Origin: an uncultured Paracoccaceae bacterium
GTDB taxonomy: Bacteria > Pseudomonadota > Alphaproteobacteria > Rhodobacterales > Rhodobacteraceae
NCBI GenBank assembly: GCA_947500135.1
Contig: CANMQX010000004.1
Span: 347,442-411,441, forward strand
DNA: 64,000 nucleotides
Direction of reading: 5' to 3'
The translations under genes and the position numbers were made by a program. Below are positions 53,029 through 62,259 of the stretch, in pieces. Below the pieces are notes generated by a model. It saw only the letters and a list, made by a program, of their open reading frames with translations, was not told the origin of the DNA and searched no databases. Positions within the stretch are counted from its first letter, which is position 1; each line of letters starts with the position of its first letter.

Positions 53029-54813
53029 ATGGTGGACGTATCCAAAGACCGTATTTTGGTACTGCTGGACCGGCTGGAAACGCAATTGCAGGCGACGGCT
53101 GATCGTCTGGAAACCATGGCTGGATTGGGGGTTGAGGCTGGGCAGGCCCGGTCGCTTGAGCTGTTATCCTCTGGCGTTGACGTGGCTTTGCAAAATTTCG
53201 CCCCCTTGCCCAAAGCCGTCGCTGGTGACGACCGCGACCGCGCATTGAAGCTGGCCCGTGATCTGATGGCCCATGTCAGCAAAGACATCGCCCGTCCTCA
53301 GATCCTGAATGATCTGGATGATGTGATCGCCGAGGCCAGCGAAGAAGAACAGAACCGTGTTGGCCGCCACCGTAACCCGGTCAAGGCCTTTATCGCCGAT
53401 GCGAAGGCGCTGGAAGGCGATATCGCCCTGATCACCGCCACGGCGACACGCGCTGCAAATGACATTATCGCATGGGCGCGCCCCGCCCCGAAAGAGGAGA
53501 CTGATATGGCTCATGATGGTGAACATCTAAAGGCGATTGAAACCGCCATTCAGCAGGTGGGTCGGCAATTGTCGTTCTTTGCCGCCCGCGGTGACCGATC
53601 CGGCACGGATCAGGCATCGCCGGGATCGGGTGCCTTCAAGACCGTCACGGCACAGATGGCGGCCACGCTGGATTCGTTGGGTATGCCGCATCGCGGTGTC
53701 CAGTTTTCCAGTGCCGCATCCGAGGATATGGCCCGCGATACGCTGATCGAAAGCCTGATGGCCGAATTCATGCAGACCGAGCGGAATGGAAACACCGTCT
53801 TTACGCTGGGCGAGGGCAAGCGCCGGGTGACCAGCCCTGAGGATGGCCGTTTGCTGGCCGGGGCTGCGAAATCGGCCGCCCGCCGGGTCCGTGCCGAGGC
53901 GGATAATATTTTGGATATTCTGGACCGTCTGCCCGATATGGCCCGGTTTCAGCCCGGCCGCGATGTGGTGCATGTAGATGAGGCCCGGTTGGAGGTCGAA
54001 AACCGGTTTATCGATCTGGATGAGGTGATGGCCGATCCATACGGCATCAACATTGCCCGTGCGTTTTTCGCCATTCGCCGGATTGTGAAAGGCCTGTTGG
54101 ATTATTTCGACTACGCCAATCTGGAGCCTGAGTTCACTGCCGCGATGCTGGAATTGCAGTTGGATGATCTGATCCCCGAGGGCCTGTTGCCTGCCACGGA
54201 TGTTGATGAATTGTCCCAACGCCGCAGTCCGACCCTGTCGGAAGAGCTGAAATATGAAATCGGCGAATTGGTGCAGGCCTTTGGCGAGATGGTGGGCGAT
54301 ATTCTGGCCCCATTGACCAATACACGCGGCAATGCTGCCGCAAGGTTGGAACTGGCCTTGACCAGTGCCTGGGGATCGGCCCGCGATATGCGCGACATTC
54401 TGGTGCGTACCGGCACCAATCTGGCCGAACAGGATTTGATTGCCTTTACCACCCAGGTGCGTGCGCAGGTCACACGGCCAACCGGCCGCGAGGTCAGATC
54501 GGTTTCCGTTTCGGCGGCATTTGATCTGAGCATCGGACAGGTCATGGATTGGATCCTCGAAGTGACGGAGCCGTTCACCGGGGCCAGTTTCCGGGCGAAT
54601 GTGCGCGAGCAGGGTAGTCTGACAATCCTTGCAGGTGAATTGAGCGCGCAAACCACCGCCCTTGACGATCTGATCGCGAGCGCGGGTGAATTCGGCTTTG
54701 CCATCAGCCTGCCGGGCCCGATGCGCCAGTTGGAAGAGTTGAAATTCCTGATTGAAACAGCAGCAGATCAGGCGGCCATTCTGGCCCGCCCGGATCAGGC
54801 GGACGCAGGATAA
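53029..54813 (+). CDS. Large helical protein of unknown function
   Basis: A 594-residue protein from ATG 53029, one base after the metallopeptidase stop. Mostly helical and acidic: a coiled-coil start (ILVLLDRLETQLQATADRLETM), a hinge near 160-200, a central segment (NILDILDRLPDMARFQPGRDVVHVDEARLEVENRFIDLDEV) and a C-terminal domain with SVSVSAAFDLSIGQVMDWILEV and ISLPGPMRQLEELKFLIE. No Cys, no membrane segment, no recognised catalytic motif. It could be a structural or scaffold component. Confidence 0.75.
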   Translation: MVDVSKDRILVLLDRLETQLQATADRLETMAGLGVEAGQARSLELLSSGVDVALQNFAPLPKAVAGDDRDRALKLARDLMAHVSKDIARPQILNDLDDVIAEASEEEQNRVGRHRNPVKAFIADAKALEGDIALITATATRAANDIIAWARPAPKEETDMAHDGEHLKAIETAIQQVGRQLSFFAARGDRSGTDQASPGSGAFKTVTAQMAATLDSLGMPHRGVQFSSAASEDMARDTLIESLMAEFMQTERNGNTVFTLGEGKRRVTSPEDGRLLAGAAKSAARRVRAEADNILDILDRLPDMARFQPGRDVVHVDEARLEVENRFIDLDEVMADPYGINIARAFFAIRRIVKGLLDYFDYANLEPEFTAAMLELQLDDLIPEGLLPATDVDELSQRRSPTLSEELKYEIGELVQAFGEMVGDILAPLTNTRGNAAARLELALTSAWGSARDMRDILVRTGTNLAEQDLIAFTTQVRAQVTRPTGREVRSVSVSAAFDLSIGQVMDWILEVTEPFTGASFRANVREQGSLTILAGELSAQTTALDDLIASAGEFGFAISLPGPMRQLEELKFLIETAADQAAILARPDQADAG

Positions 54814-54826
54814 GGAGGGCCATAAA

Positions 54827-55960
54827 GTGACGGATGAACGTATCGACACAATAGGCGAGTTGAACGGGGTCCTTGGACGCCTGCAACAACTCAGGAGTTT
54901 GATGGTTTCGGATGCCCGTGATGAGCTGACCGAGAAACCCGGACAGGCGGAACTGATCAATCAGTATATCGCAGAAGCTGAACGCGCCGTGATGGATGCG
55001 TTGAAGCCGAAAGCCGGTGATCCCAAAACCGATGGCGGTCTGGCCGATATGATTGGTCTGGGCGACACGATTGCGGGCGTCCCTGGCGCTGCGGCCTCTT
55101 CCCCGCTGGTGCCTGATTATGATGATCAGGTTAGCCGGGAACGCAATTCGGCGATTGCCGATCTGTACTACCTCTACCAGATGGAGGCGGTGGGCACCTT
55201 CCGCAGTGTGCAAAAGCTGCAACAGCTGTTCAAATCTGGCGAGGTCCGCCTGTCGGATGGCCCCGGTGCCATGGCGCTGTTCCAGTTCGACCGCAAGCGC
55301 GTGCTGCGTTACACATTGTCGGATCGTCGTGCGGCTTATCGCAAGGTGTTTGGTTACACTGACACAACTCCGCCGGATGGTGCGCTGCCCAATGACGCCT
55401 TCCATGTGCTGATGACGAATTTCTGCCGCCATGTATCGGCCTTCTTTCAGGACAAGCGTGTGTCAGAGGTCGTCAAATCCGACAATACCCGCGAGAATTT
55501 CGGCTCTATGTCGGTTGTGCGTCGGGCCGGTCTGGACCTGCGTCACAACCTCAAGCAGGTGTCTTATGGCCATATCGCCGTCCTGCGGTCTGAAGTGATG
55601 GTGCTGTTGCGGGATGCGTTTGATATCCTCAATTCCGACGACATCAAACGGATCTTTGGCGCCACCACGGGGTGGGAGGTCATGGAGGATGTGTTGAAAC
55701 AGCATCTGCGTGAACAGCCGCTGACATCACAGCGCCACCGCATGGCGGTCACGGGTCGCGATACGATCCGTTGGCTGGGTGAGGATTACATCCTGACGGA
55801 TGTGCGTACCGACTTTGAGGCCCTGCTGGAGGCGATTGTCGATGGTTGTGACGATTGGCTGACAAGTGCAGAGTCCCTTGGGCTGCGCAAACGTGCTATG
55901 GGTAGCGGGGGCGCGCGAGTCATCGACTTTCGCCCCGCAAAGAAGCGACGAACCGGCTGA
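54827..55960 (+). CDS. Helical protein of unknown function
   Basis: A 377-residue protein from GTG 54827, preceded by a perfect AAGGAGG eight bases upstream. The N-terminus is a helical pair (IDTIGELNGVLGRLQQLRSL); a low-complexity linker with AGVPGAAASSPLVPDYDD follows, then a larger helical domain (SAIADLYYLYQMEAVGTFRSVQKLQQLF ... AVLRSEVMVLLRDAFDILN) and a basic C-terminus ending KKRRTG. I recognise no family. It follows the 594-residue protein by 13 bases, suggesting the two products are made together. Confidence 0.75.
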   Translation: MTDERIDTIGELNGVLGRLQQLRSLMVSDARDELTEKPGQAELINQYIAEAERAVMDALKPKAGDPKTDGGLADMIGLGDTIAGVPGAAASSPLVPDYDDQVSRERNSAIADLYYLYQMEAVGTFRSVQKLQQLFKSGEVRLSDGPGAMALFQFDRKRVLRYTLSDRRAAYRKVFGYTDTTPPDGALPNDAFHVLMTNFCRHVSAFFQDKRVSEVVKSDNTRENFGSMSVVRRAGLDLRHNLKQVSYGHIAVLRSEVMVLLRDAFDILNSDDIKRIFGATTGWEVMEDVLKQHLREQPLTSQRHRMAVTGRDTIRWLGEDYILTDVRTDFEALLEAIVDGCDDWLTSAESLGLRKRAMGSGGARVIDFRPAKKRRTG

Positions 55961-56025
55961 TTATTTCGTCAGCCGGGAAAAGACACGATTTTCAAAGAGA
56001 TACCTTATTTTAGGGAGAAGAAGTG

Positions 56026-56298
56026 ATGCTGGCGCAGCGAATTGTTCTGGACGTACCGAGTATTTCAGCCCCGCAAAAGACTGAGCCCCAGGCCGGTCTG
56101 ACCACAGAGCTGGATTTGTTAACCACACGGGAACTGGAAATTGCACGTCTGGTGGCCAAGGGATTTTCCAACAAGGAAGTGGGACAGGTCCTTGATATCA
56201 GCCATTGGACGGTCGCCGCCCATCTGAAATCGACCTTTTTGAAGTTCGGCATCAATCGCCGGGCCGAACTGGTCTATTTCATGCGCGATGTGATCTAG
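56026..56298 (+). CDS. Stand-alone LuxR-type HTH regulator
   Basis: A 90-residue protein consisting of a short leader and a GerE/LuxR DNA-binding domain: LTTRELEIARLVAKGFSNKEVGQVLDISHWTVAAHLKSTFLKFGINRRAELV. It has no receiver or ligand domain, so it would be controlled by its own level or by a partner. It lies within the unknown operon, 65 bases after the gene before it, and may regulate it. Confidence 0.85.
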   Translation: MLAQRIVLDVPSISAPQKTEPQAGLTTELDLLTTRELEIARLVAKGFSNKEVGQVLDISHWTVAAHLKSTFLKFGINRRAELVYFMRDVI

Positions 56299-56392
56299 CC
56301 CCCCGCTGGAAACCTATCGGCACGAACGAAATGACCCGACCTGACACGCCCCTGGGCGGCTGAGGACCTGCGCCACCACGAAAGGAGATGGC

Positions 56393-56824
56393 ATGGATAT
56401 TGATCTTGAAGATACGCTGGATGAGCTTGATGCCATGGCGGAGGTTTCAACCAACAAGTTTGAGGCCGATTTGTTCATGACAAGCAGCCGTGCGGCGATG
56501 GTCACCAAAAGGGTGGCGGCCAAGCTGCGGGCCCGTTTTGCGGCTGGCAAGACTAGCCGTTGGAGGTTTGTGCGCGACGGTCTTTATCGTGAACAGATTC
56601 TGGATCGGCTGGTCGCCGCAGAGGTCCGTCGCCTTTACAAGAACTTTCACGCCCGCAGCCCGGATATCAAAAACCCCAAACCGTCCCGCAAGCTGGTTGC
56701 GGAACTGGCCCGCGCCTATCGTAAGAAGGCGCGCGGGTTCATTTCGATCCTGCGTGTGCTGAAGGCTGGGTTCGGTTTGGTCTTTGAGGATGAGGAAGAC
56801 TGGGAATACGAACACGCCTATTGA
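56393..56824 (+). CDS. Small acidic/basic protein of unknown function
   Basis: A 143-residue protein with an acidic start (DIDLEDTLDELDAMAE), a long basic helical core (SRAAMVTKRVAAKLRARFAAG, SRKLVAELARAYRKKARGFI) and an acidic tail (FEDEEDWEYEHAY). AAAGGAGA precedes the ATG. The alternating charge blocks echo the first two proteins of the operon. It is the last gene before a strong terminator. No family recognised. Confidence 0.7.
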   Translation: MDIDLEDTLDELDAMAEVSTNKFEADLFMTSSRAAMVTKRVAAKLRARFAAGKTSRWRFVRDGLYREQILDRLVAAEVRRLYKNFHARSPDIKNPKPSRKLVAELARAYRKKARGFISILRVLKAGFGLVFEDEEDWEYEHAY

Positions 56825-56844
56825 GGCAGCGTTCGTTATGTATG

Positions 56845-56877
56845 AAAGGCCCCGCTCCGGTGGGGCCTTTTTGTTTT
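56845..56877 (+). terminator. Rho-independent terminator of the unknown operon
   Basis: AAAGGCCCC and GGGGCCTTT form the stem, followed by TTTTTGTTTT. It ends the seven-gene operon and overlaps the 3' end of the convergent endopeptidase gene. Confidence 0.85.
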
Positions 56878-57727
56878 AGGTGCAACTGATGTAGAGGCTG
56901 CCCTTTGGTGTCCCGCTGGTTTTGCGCGACTTGGCCAAGTCATGTTTGCCTGGCATGCAGAACCGTACATGCATGTGGTTGTTGTGATCATTGTCGCCGT
57001 CCACGTTGGACAGGCCGATGCGCTTGTTCACCATGATAAGATGCGCGTTGAGGACAGTGTTGCCCCGGATCAATTCGACCAGTTCCTGTGTCAGCGCCTT
57101 GTCGAAGAAGCGTTTTTGGCTTTTGATCAACGGGTTGACCGCCCGCATCTTGCCATCTGTCCGCATGAACCGGATATCGACATCGATGCCCATCCGGTGT
57201 GAGCCATGCGGGGTAAGCTTTCCGCCGCCCCGCCGACTGATATCCGAAATCTGAATCTTGGGGCCGGTCGGGTGGCGTTTGTGCCAGGTCGCCCCGATGC
57301 TGGTCAGTGCTGCGATGGTTTCGGGCAGGCCATACTGCCTGCCTTGTACCTTGGTCGGGTGCAGCCCATCCGCGCTACGCCGCAAGGGTGTGTTGACGAT
57401 GGTCAACGGGCCGGATTTGCCGCCGCCGCGCAGCATTTTTTGTGCTGCTGCGCGAAACCCTTTCCACTGTTTGACCAATGCGGCGGCGTCGGCTTCGGTT
57501 GACGAAATCGCCCGCCCAAGCCGCCAAGGATGATGCATGAAAAAGGCAAGATCGGCGAGCTTTGCCGAATCCCTGACTCCGCCCTTGATCGCGACATCCA
57601 TCGCCTGACGCCAGAAACGCGCGCCAAGGGCCACGAGGTTTCGGACGGCGGGTGGAAACAGATAGATCCAAAACGGTGTTTCTGCGTCCATTCCATCTGC
57701 AATCGCGTCAAGCGGATCCAACCTCAC
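56876..57727 (-). CDS. MepA-like (M74) penicillin-insensitive murein endopeptidase homologue, leaderless
   Basis: A 283-residue LAS-type zinc peptidase. The metal site reads SHRMGIDVDI (H and D) and NHMHVRF (H-x-H), as in MepA, which cuts the D-Ala-meso-DAP cross-link of peptidoglycan. MepA proteins are normally exported, yet the N-terminus here (MRLDPLDAIADGMDAETPFWIYLF) has no signal peptide and about 120 extra helical residues precede the catalytic part. GTG 57727 has GGAGGT five bases upstream, which fixes the start. It is convergent with the unknown operon, and its last bases overlap the operon terminator. Confidence 0.82.
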   Translation of the reverse strand: MRLDPLDAIADGMDAETPFWIYLFPPAVRNLVALGARFWRQAMDVAIKGGVRDSAKLADLAFFMHHPWRLGRAISSTEADAAALVKQWKGFRAAAQKMLRGGGKSGPLTIVNTPLRRSADGLHPTKVQGRQYGLPETIAALTSIGATWHKRHPTGPKIQISDISRRGGGKLTPHGSHRMGIDVDIRFMRTDGKMRAVNPLIKSQKRFFDKALTQELVELIRGNTVLNAHLIMVNKRIGLSNVDGDNDHNNHMHVRFCMPGKHDLAKSRKTSGTPKGSLYISCT

Positions 57728-57904
57728 GGGTCACCTCCAATCCTGCCCCATCATGCTGCGGGCCGATCGGTTTTTGGGCAATTGCACCAGTAAGCTAGCT
57801 GGTGTTGCATCATGTATCGCCAAATCATCTGGTCTCGTGATGCGTTCCGACTTAGGGTTGATACTGTTGCGCCATGGGAGCGGCGGAATAAGGGGAGGGG
57901 TTTC

Positions 57905-58765
57905 TTGGATATATTGGTTTCGGTGGTGCTGCCACTTGGGTTGGCCTTCATCATGTTTTCGCTGGGGGTTGGTCTGACACCAGCGGATTTTCTGCGGGTG
58001 GGTCAGCGGCCATTGGCGTTTCTGGTGGGCGCGTTTCATCAGGTTTTGCTATTGCCCGTCGTTGCATTTGCCTGCGTGATCGGTTTTGGCATCACCGCGG
58101 AACTTGCGGTTGGCTTTATGATATTGGCGGCCTGCCCCGGCGGTGTAACCAGCAATATCATTACCAAATGGGCCAGGGGGGATGTGGCCCTGTCAGTGTC
58201 ATTGACCGCAGTCATCAGCCTGGCCAGCGTGGCGACCGTGCCGATCATCCTAAGCTTTGCAGTCGCTCGTTTCATGGGGGCAGATGCGCCCGAGATTGAT
58301 ATCACCGCAACCGCCCTGACCATGTTTGCCCTGACCGTTGTGCCCATCTGCCTGGGTCTGGCGCTGCGTGCCATGTTCCCGGCACGGATGATTGCCGCAG
58401 AACCGGTCATCAGCCGTGTTGCGACCGTCCTTTTTGTGGTGATCATCGCTGCCGCATTGGCCGCCAACAGGGATTTGTTTTTCGAAAACCTGCCCGTGCT
58501 GGGGCCTGCATTGCTGGCATTACTGGTCGTGCTGACGGTGCTTGGTTTTGCCGTGCCCCGACTTATGGGTCGCACCGCCCATGAGGCCAAGACGATTTCG
58601 GTCGAAACTGGCGTGCAGAACGGCACATTGGGGATCGCCATCGCCGCCGTCATTGTGGGCGGTGCAGATGGCCTGAACGTCTATGCCCTGCCTTCGGCCT
58701 TATATGGTATCGTTATGTATCTGATCATCCTGCCCGTGATTTTCGTTTACCGGCGGATCCCGTAG
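57905..58765 (+). CDS. Bile acid:sodium symporter family (BASS/arsenite-permease-like) transporter
   Basis: About 286 residues, nine to ten membrane segments. The family motif LAACPGGVTSNIITKWARGDVALSVSLT is clear, with GVQNGTLGIAIA as the second conserved helix. TTG 57905 follows a GGGGAGGGG ribosome site and begins the first membrane segment; the longer frame to 57812 adds an unlikely polar leader. It probably imports an organic anion with sodium. An FAD dehydrogenase and an SDR follow in the same direction, so the substrate may be oxidised by them. Confidence 0.85.
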   Translation: MDILVSVVLPLGLAFIMFSLGVGLTPADFLRVGQRPLAFLVGAFHQVLLLPVVAFACVIGFGITAELAVGFMILAACPGGVTSNIITKWARGDVALSVSLTAVISLASVATVPIILSFAVARFMGADAPEIDITATALTMFALTVVPICLGLALRAMFPARMIAAEPVISRVATVLFVVIIAAALAANRDLFFENLPVLGPALLALLVVLTVLGFAVPRLMGRTAHEAKTISVETGVQNGTLGIAIAAVIVGGADGLNVYALPSALYGIVMYLIILPVIFVYRRIP

Positions 58766-58778
58766 CGGAGCGTGTTTC

Positions 58779-60434
58779 ATGGACCAAAGTGATGTCATTG
58801 TTGTTGGTGCCGGTCTTGCCGGTCTGGTTGCTGCCGCAGAGCTGGCGGATCGGGGCAAGCAGGTCACGATTATAGATCAGGAGCCAGAGACCTTTTTGGG
58901 CGGGCAAGCCTTTTGGTCGCTGGGTGGTCTGATGTTGATCGACAGCCCCGAACAGCGCCGCATGGGTATTCGCGACAGCCGCGACCTGGCGCTAAGCGAC
59001 TGGATGGGCAGCGCCCAGTTTGACCGCCCCGAAGATCACTGGCCGCGCAAATGGGCCGAAGCCTATGTTGATTTCGCCGCAGGCGAGATGCGCGACTGGT
59101 TGCACAAGATGGGCATGCGCTGGTTTCCCATTGTCGGCTGGGCCGAACGCGGTGGCGGTTTCGGGTCGGGTCATGGCAATTCGGTGCCGCGGTTCCATCT
59201 GACCTGGGGTGTCGGCCCCGGCACGCAAGAACCCTTTGTGGCGCGCGTTCGTGCCCATGCCGATGCCGGGCGCATCACCTTGAAATTCCGCCACCGCTGT
59301 TCGCAGATCATTATGGAGAACGGGGCCGCCAAAGGCGTCGCAGGCGAGGTTCTGGCCCCCGATGATGCATTGCGTGGTCAGCCGACCAATCGCGATGTGG
59401 TCGGCGATTTTGATCTGCGCGCATCGTCTGTGCTGGTCAGCTCTGGCGGGATTGGCGGCAATTTCGATCTGGTCCGCCAATCATGGCCCACAGACAGGCT
59501 TGGCCCTGCCCCTGCAAACATGATCGCCGGTGTGCCCGCCCATGTGGATGGTCGCATGGTAGGGATCAGCGAAAAGGCCGGTGGTCATGTCATCAATAAT
59601 GACCGGATGTGGCACTATACAGAAGGGGTCAAGAACTGGGATCCGATCTGGCCCGCACATGGCATCCGCATTCTGCCCGGCCCGTCATCCATGTGGTTTG
59701 ACGCCACGGGCAACCGGTTTCCGCCGCCTGCCTTGCCCGGTTTTGACAGCCTTGGCACCCTGAAACTGATCCTTGGCACGGGCTATGATTATTCATGGTT
59801 CATCACCACGCAGAAAGTGGTGAAAAAAGAATTTGCCCTGTCCGGGTCGGAACAGAACCCTGATTTTGAACAGAAATCCTGGAAGGAAGTGCTGCGCCAG
59901 CGCATCCTGAACAAGGCCGCCACCCCGGCGGTGGAGGCGTTCAAGGAACATGGCGAGGATTTTGTGGTTGCAGATACCCTGCCGGAACTTGTGGCCAAGA
60001 TGAACGCGCTGACTGGCACTGATCTGCTGCCGCTGGACAAGATTGATGCTGAAATTCGTGCCCGCGATGCGCAGGTCGATAATCCGTTTACCAAGGATGC
60101 CCAGATCATGGCGATCCATGCCGCCCGCAACTATCGCGGTGACAAGTTTCAGCGCACGGCCAAGCTGCACAAGTTCCTTGATCCGGACAATGGTCCGCTG
60201 ATCGGGGTCCGTCTGAATATCATCACCCGCAAGACATTGGGCGGGTTGGAAACCAATCTGGATAGTCAGATGCTGCGCGCGGGCGGTGATCCGATCCCGG
60301 GATTGTTTGCCGCTGGCGAGGTCGCGGGTTTTGGCGGTGGCGGATATCACGGCTATAATGCGCTGGAGGGGACGTTTCTGGGCGGTTGTATCTTTTCTGG
60401 CCGTCAGGCGGGCCGTGCCGATAGCATAGGATAG
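58779..60434 (+). CDS. FAD-binding dehydrogenase (fumarate reductase/3-ketosteroid dehydrogenase-like)
   Basis: A 551-residue flavoprotein with the N-terminal dinucleotide motif VIVVGAGLAGLVAAAEL, the acidic ribose contact IIDQEPE, a second FAD segment SSGGIGGNFD and the C-terminal GLFAAGEVAGFGGGGYHGYNALEGTFLGG. It fits the family of large putative FAD-binding dehydrogenases related to KstD. Thirteen bases separate it from the transporter gene and five from the SDR gene. Substrate not predictable. Confidence 0.87.
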   Translation: MDQSDVIVVGAGLAGLVAAAELADRGKQVTIIDQEPETFLGGQAFWSLGGLMLIDSPEQRRMGIRDSRDLALSDWMGSAQFDRPEDHWPRKWAEAYVDFAAGEMRDWLHKMGMRWFPIVGWAERGGGFGSGHGNSVPRFHLTWGVGPGTQEPFVARVRAHADAGRITLKFRHRCSQIIMENGAAKGVAGEVLAPDDALRGQPTNRDVVGDFDLRASSVLVSSGGIGGNFDLVRQSWPTDRLGPAPANMIAGVPAHVDGRMVGISEKAGGHVINNDRMWHYTEGVKNWDPIWPAHGIRILPGPSSMWFDATGNRFPPPALPGFDSLGTLKLILGTGYDYSWFITTQKVVKKEFALSGSEQNPDFEQKSWKEVLRQRILNKAATPAVEAFKEHGEDFVVADTLPELVAKMNALTGTDLLPLDKIDAEIRARDAQVDNPFTKDAQIMAIHAARNYRGDKFQRTAKLHKFLDPDNGPLIGVRLNIITRKTLGGLETNLDSQMLRAGGDPIPGLFAAGEVAGFGGGGYHGYNALEGTFLGGCIFSGRQAGRADSIG

Positions 60435-60438
60435 CAAT

Positions 60439-61254
60439 GTGACAGCAAAGCGGGTCTTTATCAGCGGGGCAGGGGCCGGTTTGGGGCAAGCGCTCGCCCG
60501 TCTGTTGGCGGCGGAGGGCGCGCAGGTCTGTGTGGCAGATATTGATGCCGCCGCCGGGCAGGCCACGGCGGATGAGATCGGCGGGACCTTTGTCCCATGT
60601 GATGTGCGCAGCGTCGATGATTTCACCCGTGCCGCTGCATGGTTGCAGGACAGTTGGGGTGGCGTTGATCTGGTGATCAACAATGCCGGTGTGGCCCAGA
60701 TGGGCCCAATGGAAAAGACCACCATTGATGACTGGCAGTGGATCGTGGATATCAATCTGATGGGTATTGTGCGCGCCGCGCAGGTCTTTACCCCGCTGTT
60801 TCGCGCGCAGGGCCATGGCACCTATCTGAATATCGCATCGATGGCGGGTTTTCTGTATCTGCCCAATGCGGCAGCTTACAATGCCACGAAGGCGGCTGTC
60901 GTCGCCTTGTCCGAAACGATGATGCTGGAGTTGGAAGACGCGGGGATTGTCACCCATGTGGCCTGCCCCAGTTTCTTTCGCACTGATCTGGCCAAGAATA
61001 TGCGCGCCAGTGATGCCGATACCGAACGTGTGACCAAACGGCTGGTGGAACGGTCCCGATTGGGTGCCGATGATGTCGCCAAGGCTGTGCTGGACGGGTT
61101 GGCCCGTGGCGACCGCCATATCCTGACCCATCCGCAATCGCGCAAGGCCTGGCGGATGAAGCGCTGGCTGCCGTTTGATCGTTACCTGGCCATGATGCGC
61201 AAGGAGATCGCCAAGATGGACGCCCGCATGGCGCAGCGGCCCAAGAATTTATGA
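60439..61254 (+). CDS. Short-chain dehydrogenase/reductase
   Basis: A 271-residue SDR from GTG 60439. Motifs: FISGAGAGLGQALARLL (cofactor), CVADIDAAAGQ, VINNAGVAQ, NIASMAG and YNATKAAV with the catalytic Tyr/Lys. It is the third gene of the transporter/flavoprotein operon, and its end overlaps the convergent LysR gene by a few bases. Confidence 0.88.
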   Translation: MTAKRVFISGAGAGLGQALARLLAAEGAQVCVADIDAAAGQATADEIGGTFVPCDVRSVDDFTRAAAWLQDSWGGVDLVINNAGVAQMGPMEKTTIDDWQWIVDINLMGIVRAAQVFTPLFRAQGHGTYLNIASMAGFLYLPNAAAYNATKAAVVALSETMMLELEDAGIVTHVACPSFFRTDLAKNMRASDADTERVTKRLVERSRLGADDVAKAVLDGLARGDRHILTHPQSRKAWRMKRWLPFDRYLAMMRKEIAKMDARMAQRPKNL

Positions 61255-62154
61255 AGCCTGTCGCGGGTCGCCCAGATTGGACCGGCTTTCCAGCAACTCC
61301 GCCAAAATCGGGTTTGGAAACCGACGGGTGATCGTGACGGCGTAGAAGGTTTCGCCAATATCGGGCAGGCGCCCCGCCTCTTGCAGTCGCCCTGATGTCA
61401 ATTCGTCCTGCACAACGATCGGTGGCAGCACCGCCAGCCCGACCCCTTGGCGGGCCAGAAGACGCATCATGGCCATATCGTCCACCTCTGCCCCGATCTG
61501 CGGGCGGATGCCGAGCCGGTCGATCCATGCGTCGAAGCCGATCCGAATGCCAGTGTCCGCCGTTGGCAGGATGACGGGCTGCTTTGCCACCAGTTCGGCC
61601 AGATCGGATTTGCCGCGCAGCCGTTCCGGCGTGCCAACAAGGCTGACGGGTTGTTCAGACAGACGGTGCGAGATGAAAGGCGTGACCGCATCGCGTGATG
61701 GCGGTGTATTGATCAGGACGACATCAAGGTTCAGCGCCTCCAACCCTTGCAGCAGCGCCGCACTGGTGCCCGAACGCAGGATGATTTCCACATCCGGCCT
61801 GTCCAGAATGGGCCGCAGGAATTCCATCTGAAAGTTTCGCGAAAGCGTGGCCAATGACCCGATACGGATCGCCTGACGGCTGCGCCCTTTTTCCTGCAAC
61901 GTCCCCAGCAATTCACGGCCCGCCGCAAAGATCGCATCGGCATGATCAAGGGCAATGCGCCCCGCCTCTGTCAGGATCAACTGCCGCCCGCGCCGTTCAA
62001 ACAGTGCGTGGCCCAGCGATGCCTCCAGCTGTTTGATCTGCACCGATATCGCCGATTGCGACAGGTTCAGCCGCTCTGCCGTGCGGGTCAGGTTCCCGTC
62101 ATGGGCGACGGCCCAGAAATAGCGCAGGTGGTGGTAATTGAACTCGCTCATCAT
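61249..62154 (-). CDS. LysR-family transcriptional regulator (NhaR-like), divergent from dabBA
   Basis: About 301 residues from ATG 62154. The N-terminal winged HTH opens FNYHHLRYFWAVAHDGNLTRTAERLNLSQSAISVQIKQLE, close to the NhaR subgroup, followed by a two-lobed effector domain (IRIGSLATLSRNFQMEFL ... VGLAVLPPIVV). Divergence from the inorganic carbon uptake genes makes them its likely target. The TTTATAGA/TCTATTAAA inverted elements around 62155-62200 are candidate binding sequences. Confidence 0.88.
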   Translation of the reverse strand: MMSEFNYHHLRYFWAVAHDGNLTRTAERLNLSQSAISVQIKQLEASLGHALFERRGRQLILTEAGRIALDHADAIFAAGRELLGTLQEKGRSRQAIRIGSLATLSRNFQMEFLRPILDRPDVEIILRSGTSAALLQGLEALNLDVVLINTPPSRDAVTPFISHRLSEQPVSLVGTPERLRGKSDLAELVAKQPVILPTADTGIRIGFDAWIDRLGIRPQIGAEVDDMAMMRLLARQGVGLAVLPPIVVQDELTSGRLQEAGRLPDIGETFYAVTITRRFPNPILAELLESRSNLGDPRQAS

Positions 62155-62259
62155 TCTATTAAACAGAACGATTACCGACAAACAATGAATTTTTATAGAT
62201 TAGGCACAGCTGTTATCGCTGCGACCAATTGTCATCCAACAAGAACGGAGAGACGCGCC
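62155..62259 (+). promoter_or_regulatory. Divergent promoter region of LysR gene and dabBA
   Basis: An A+T-rich gap of 105 bases with TCTATTAAA near 62156 and TTTATAGA near 62194 as an imperfect inverted pair, of a spacing that could hold LysR contacts. No exact -35/-10 pair stands out. Confidence 0.35.
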
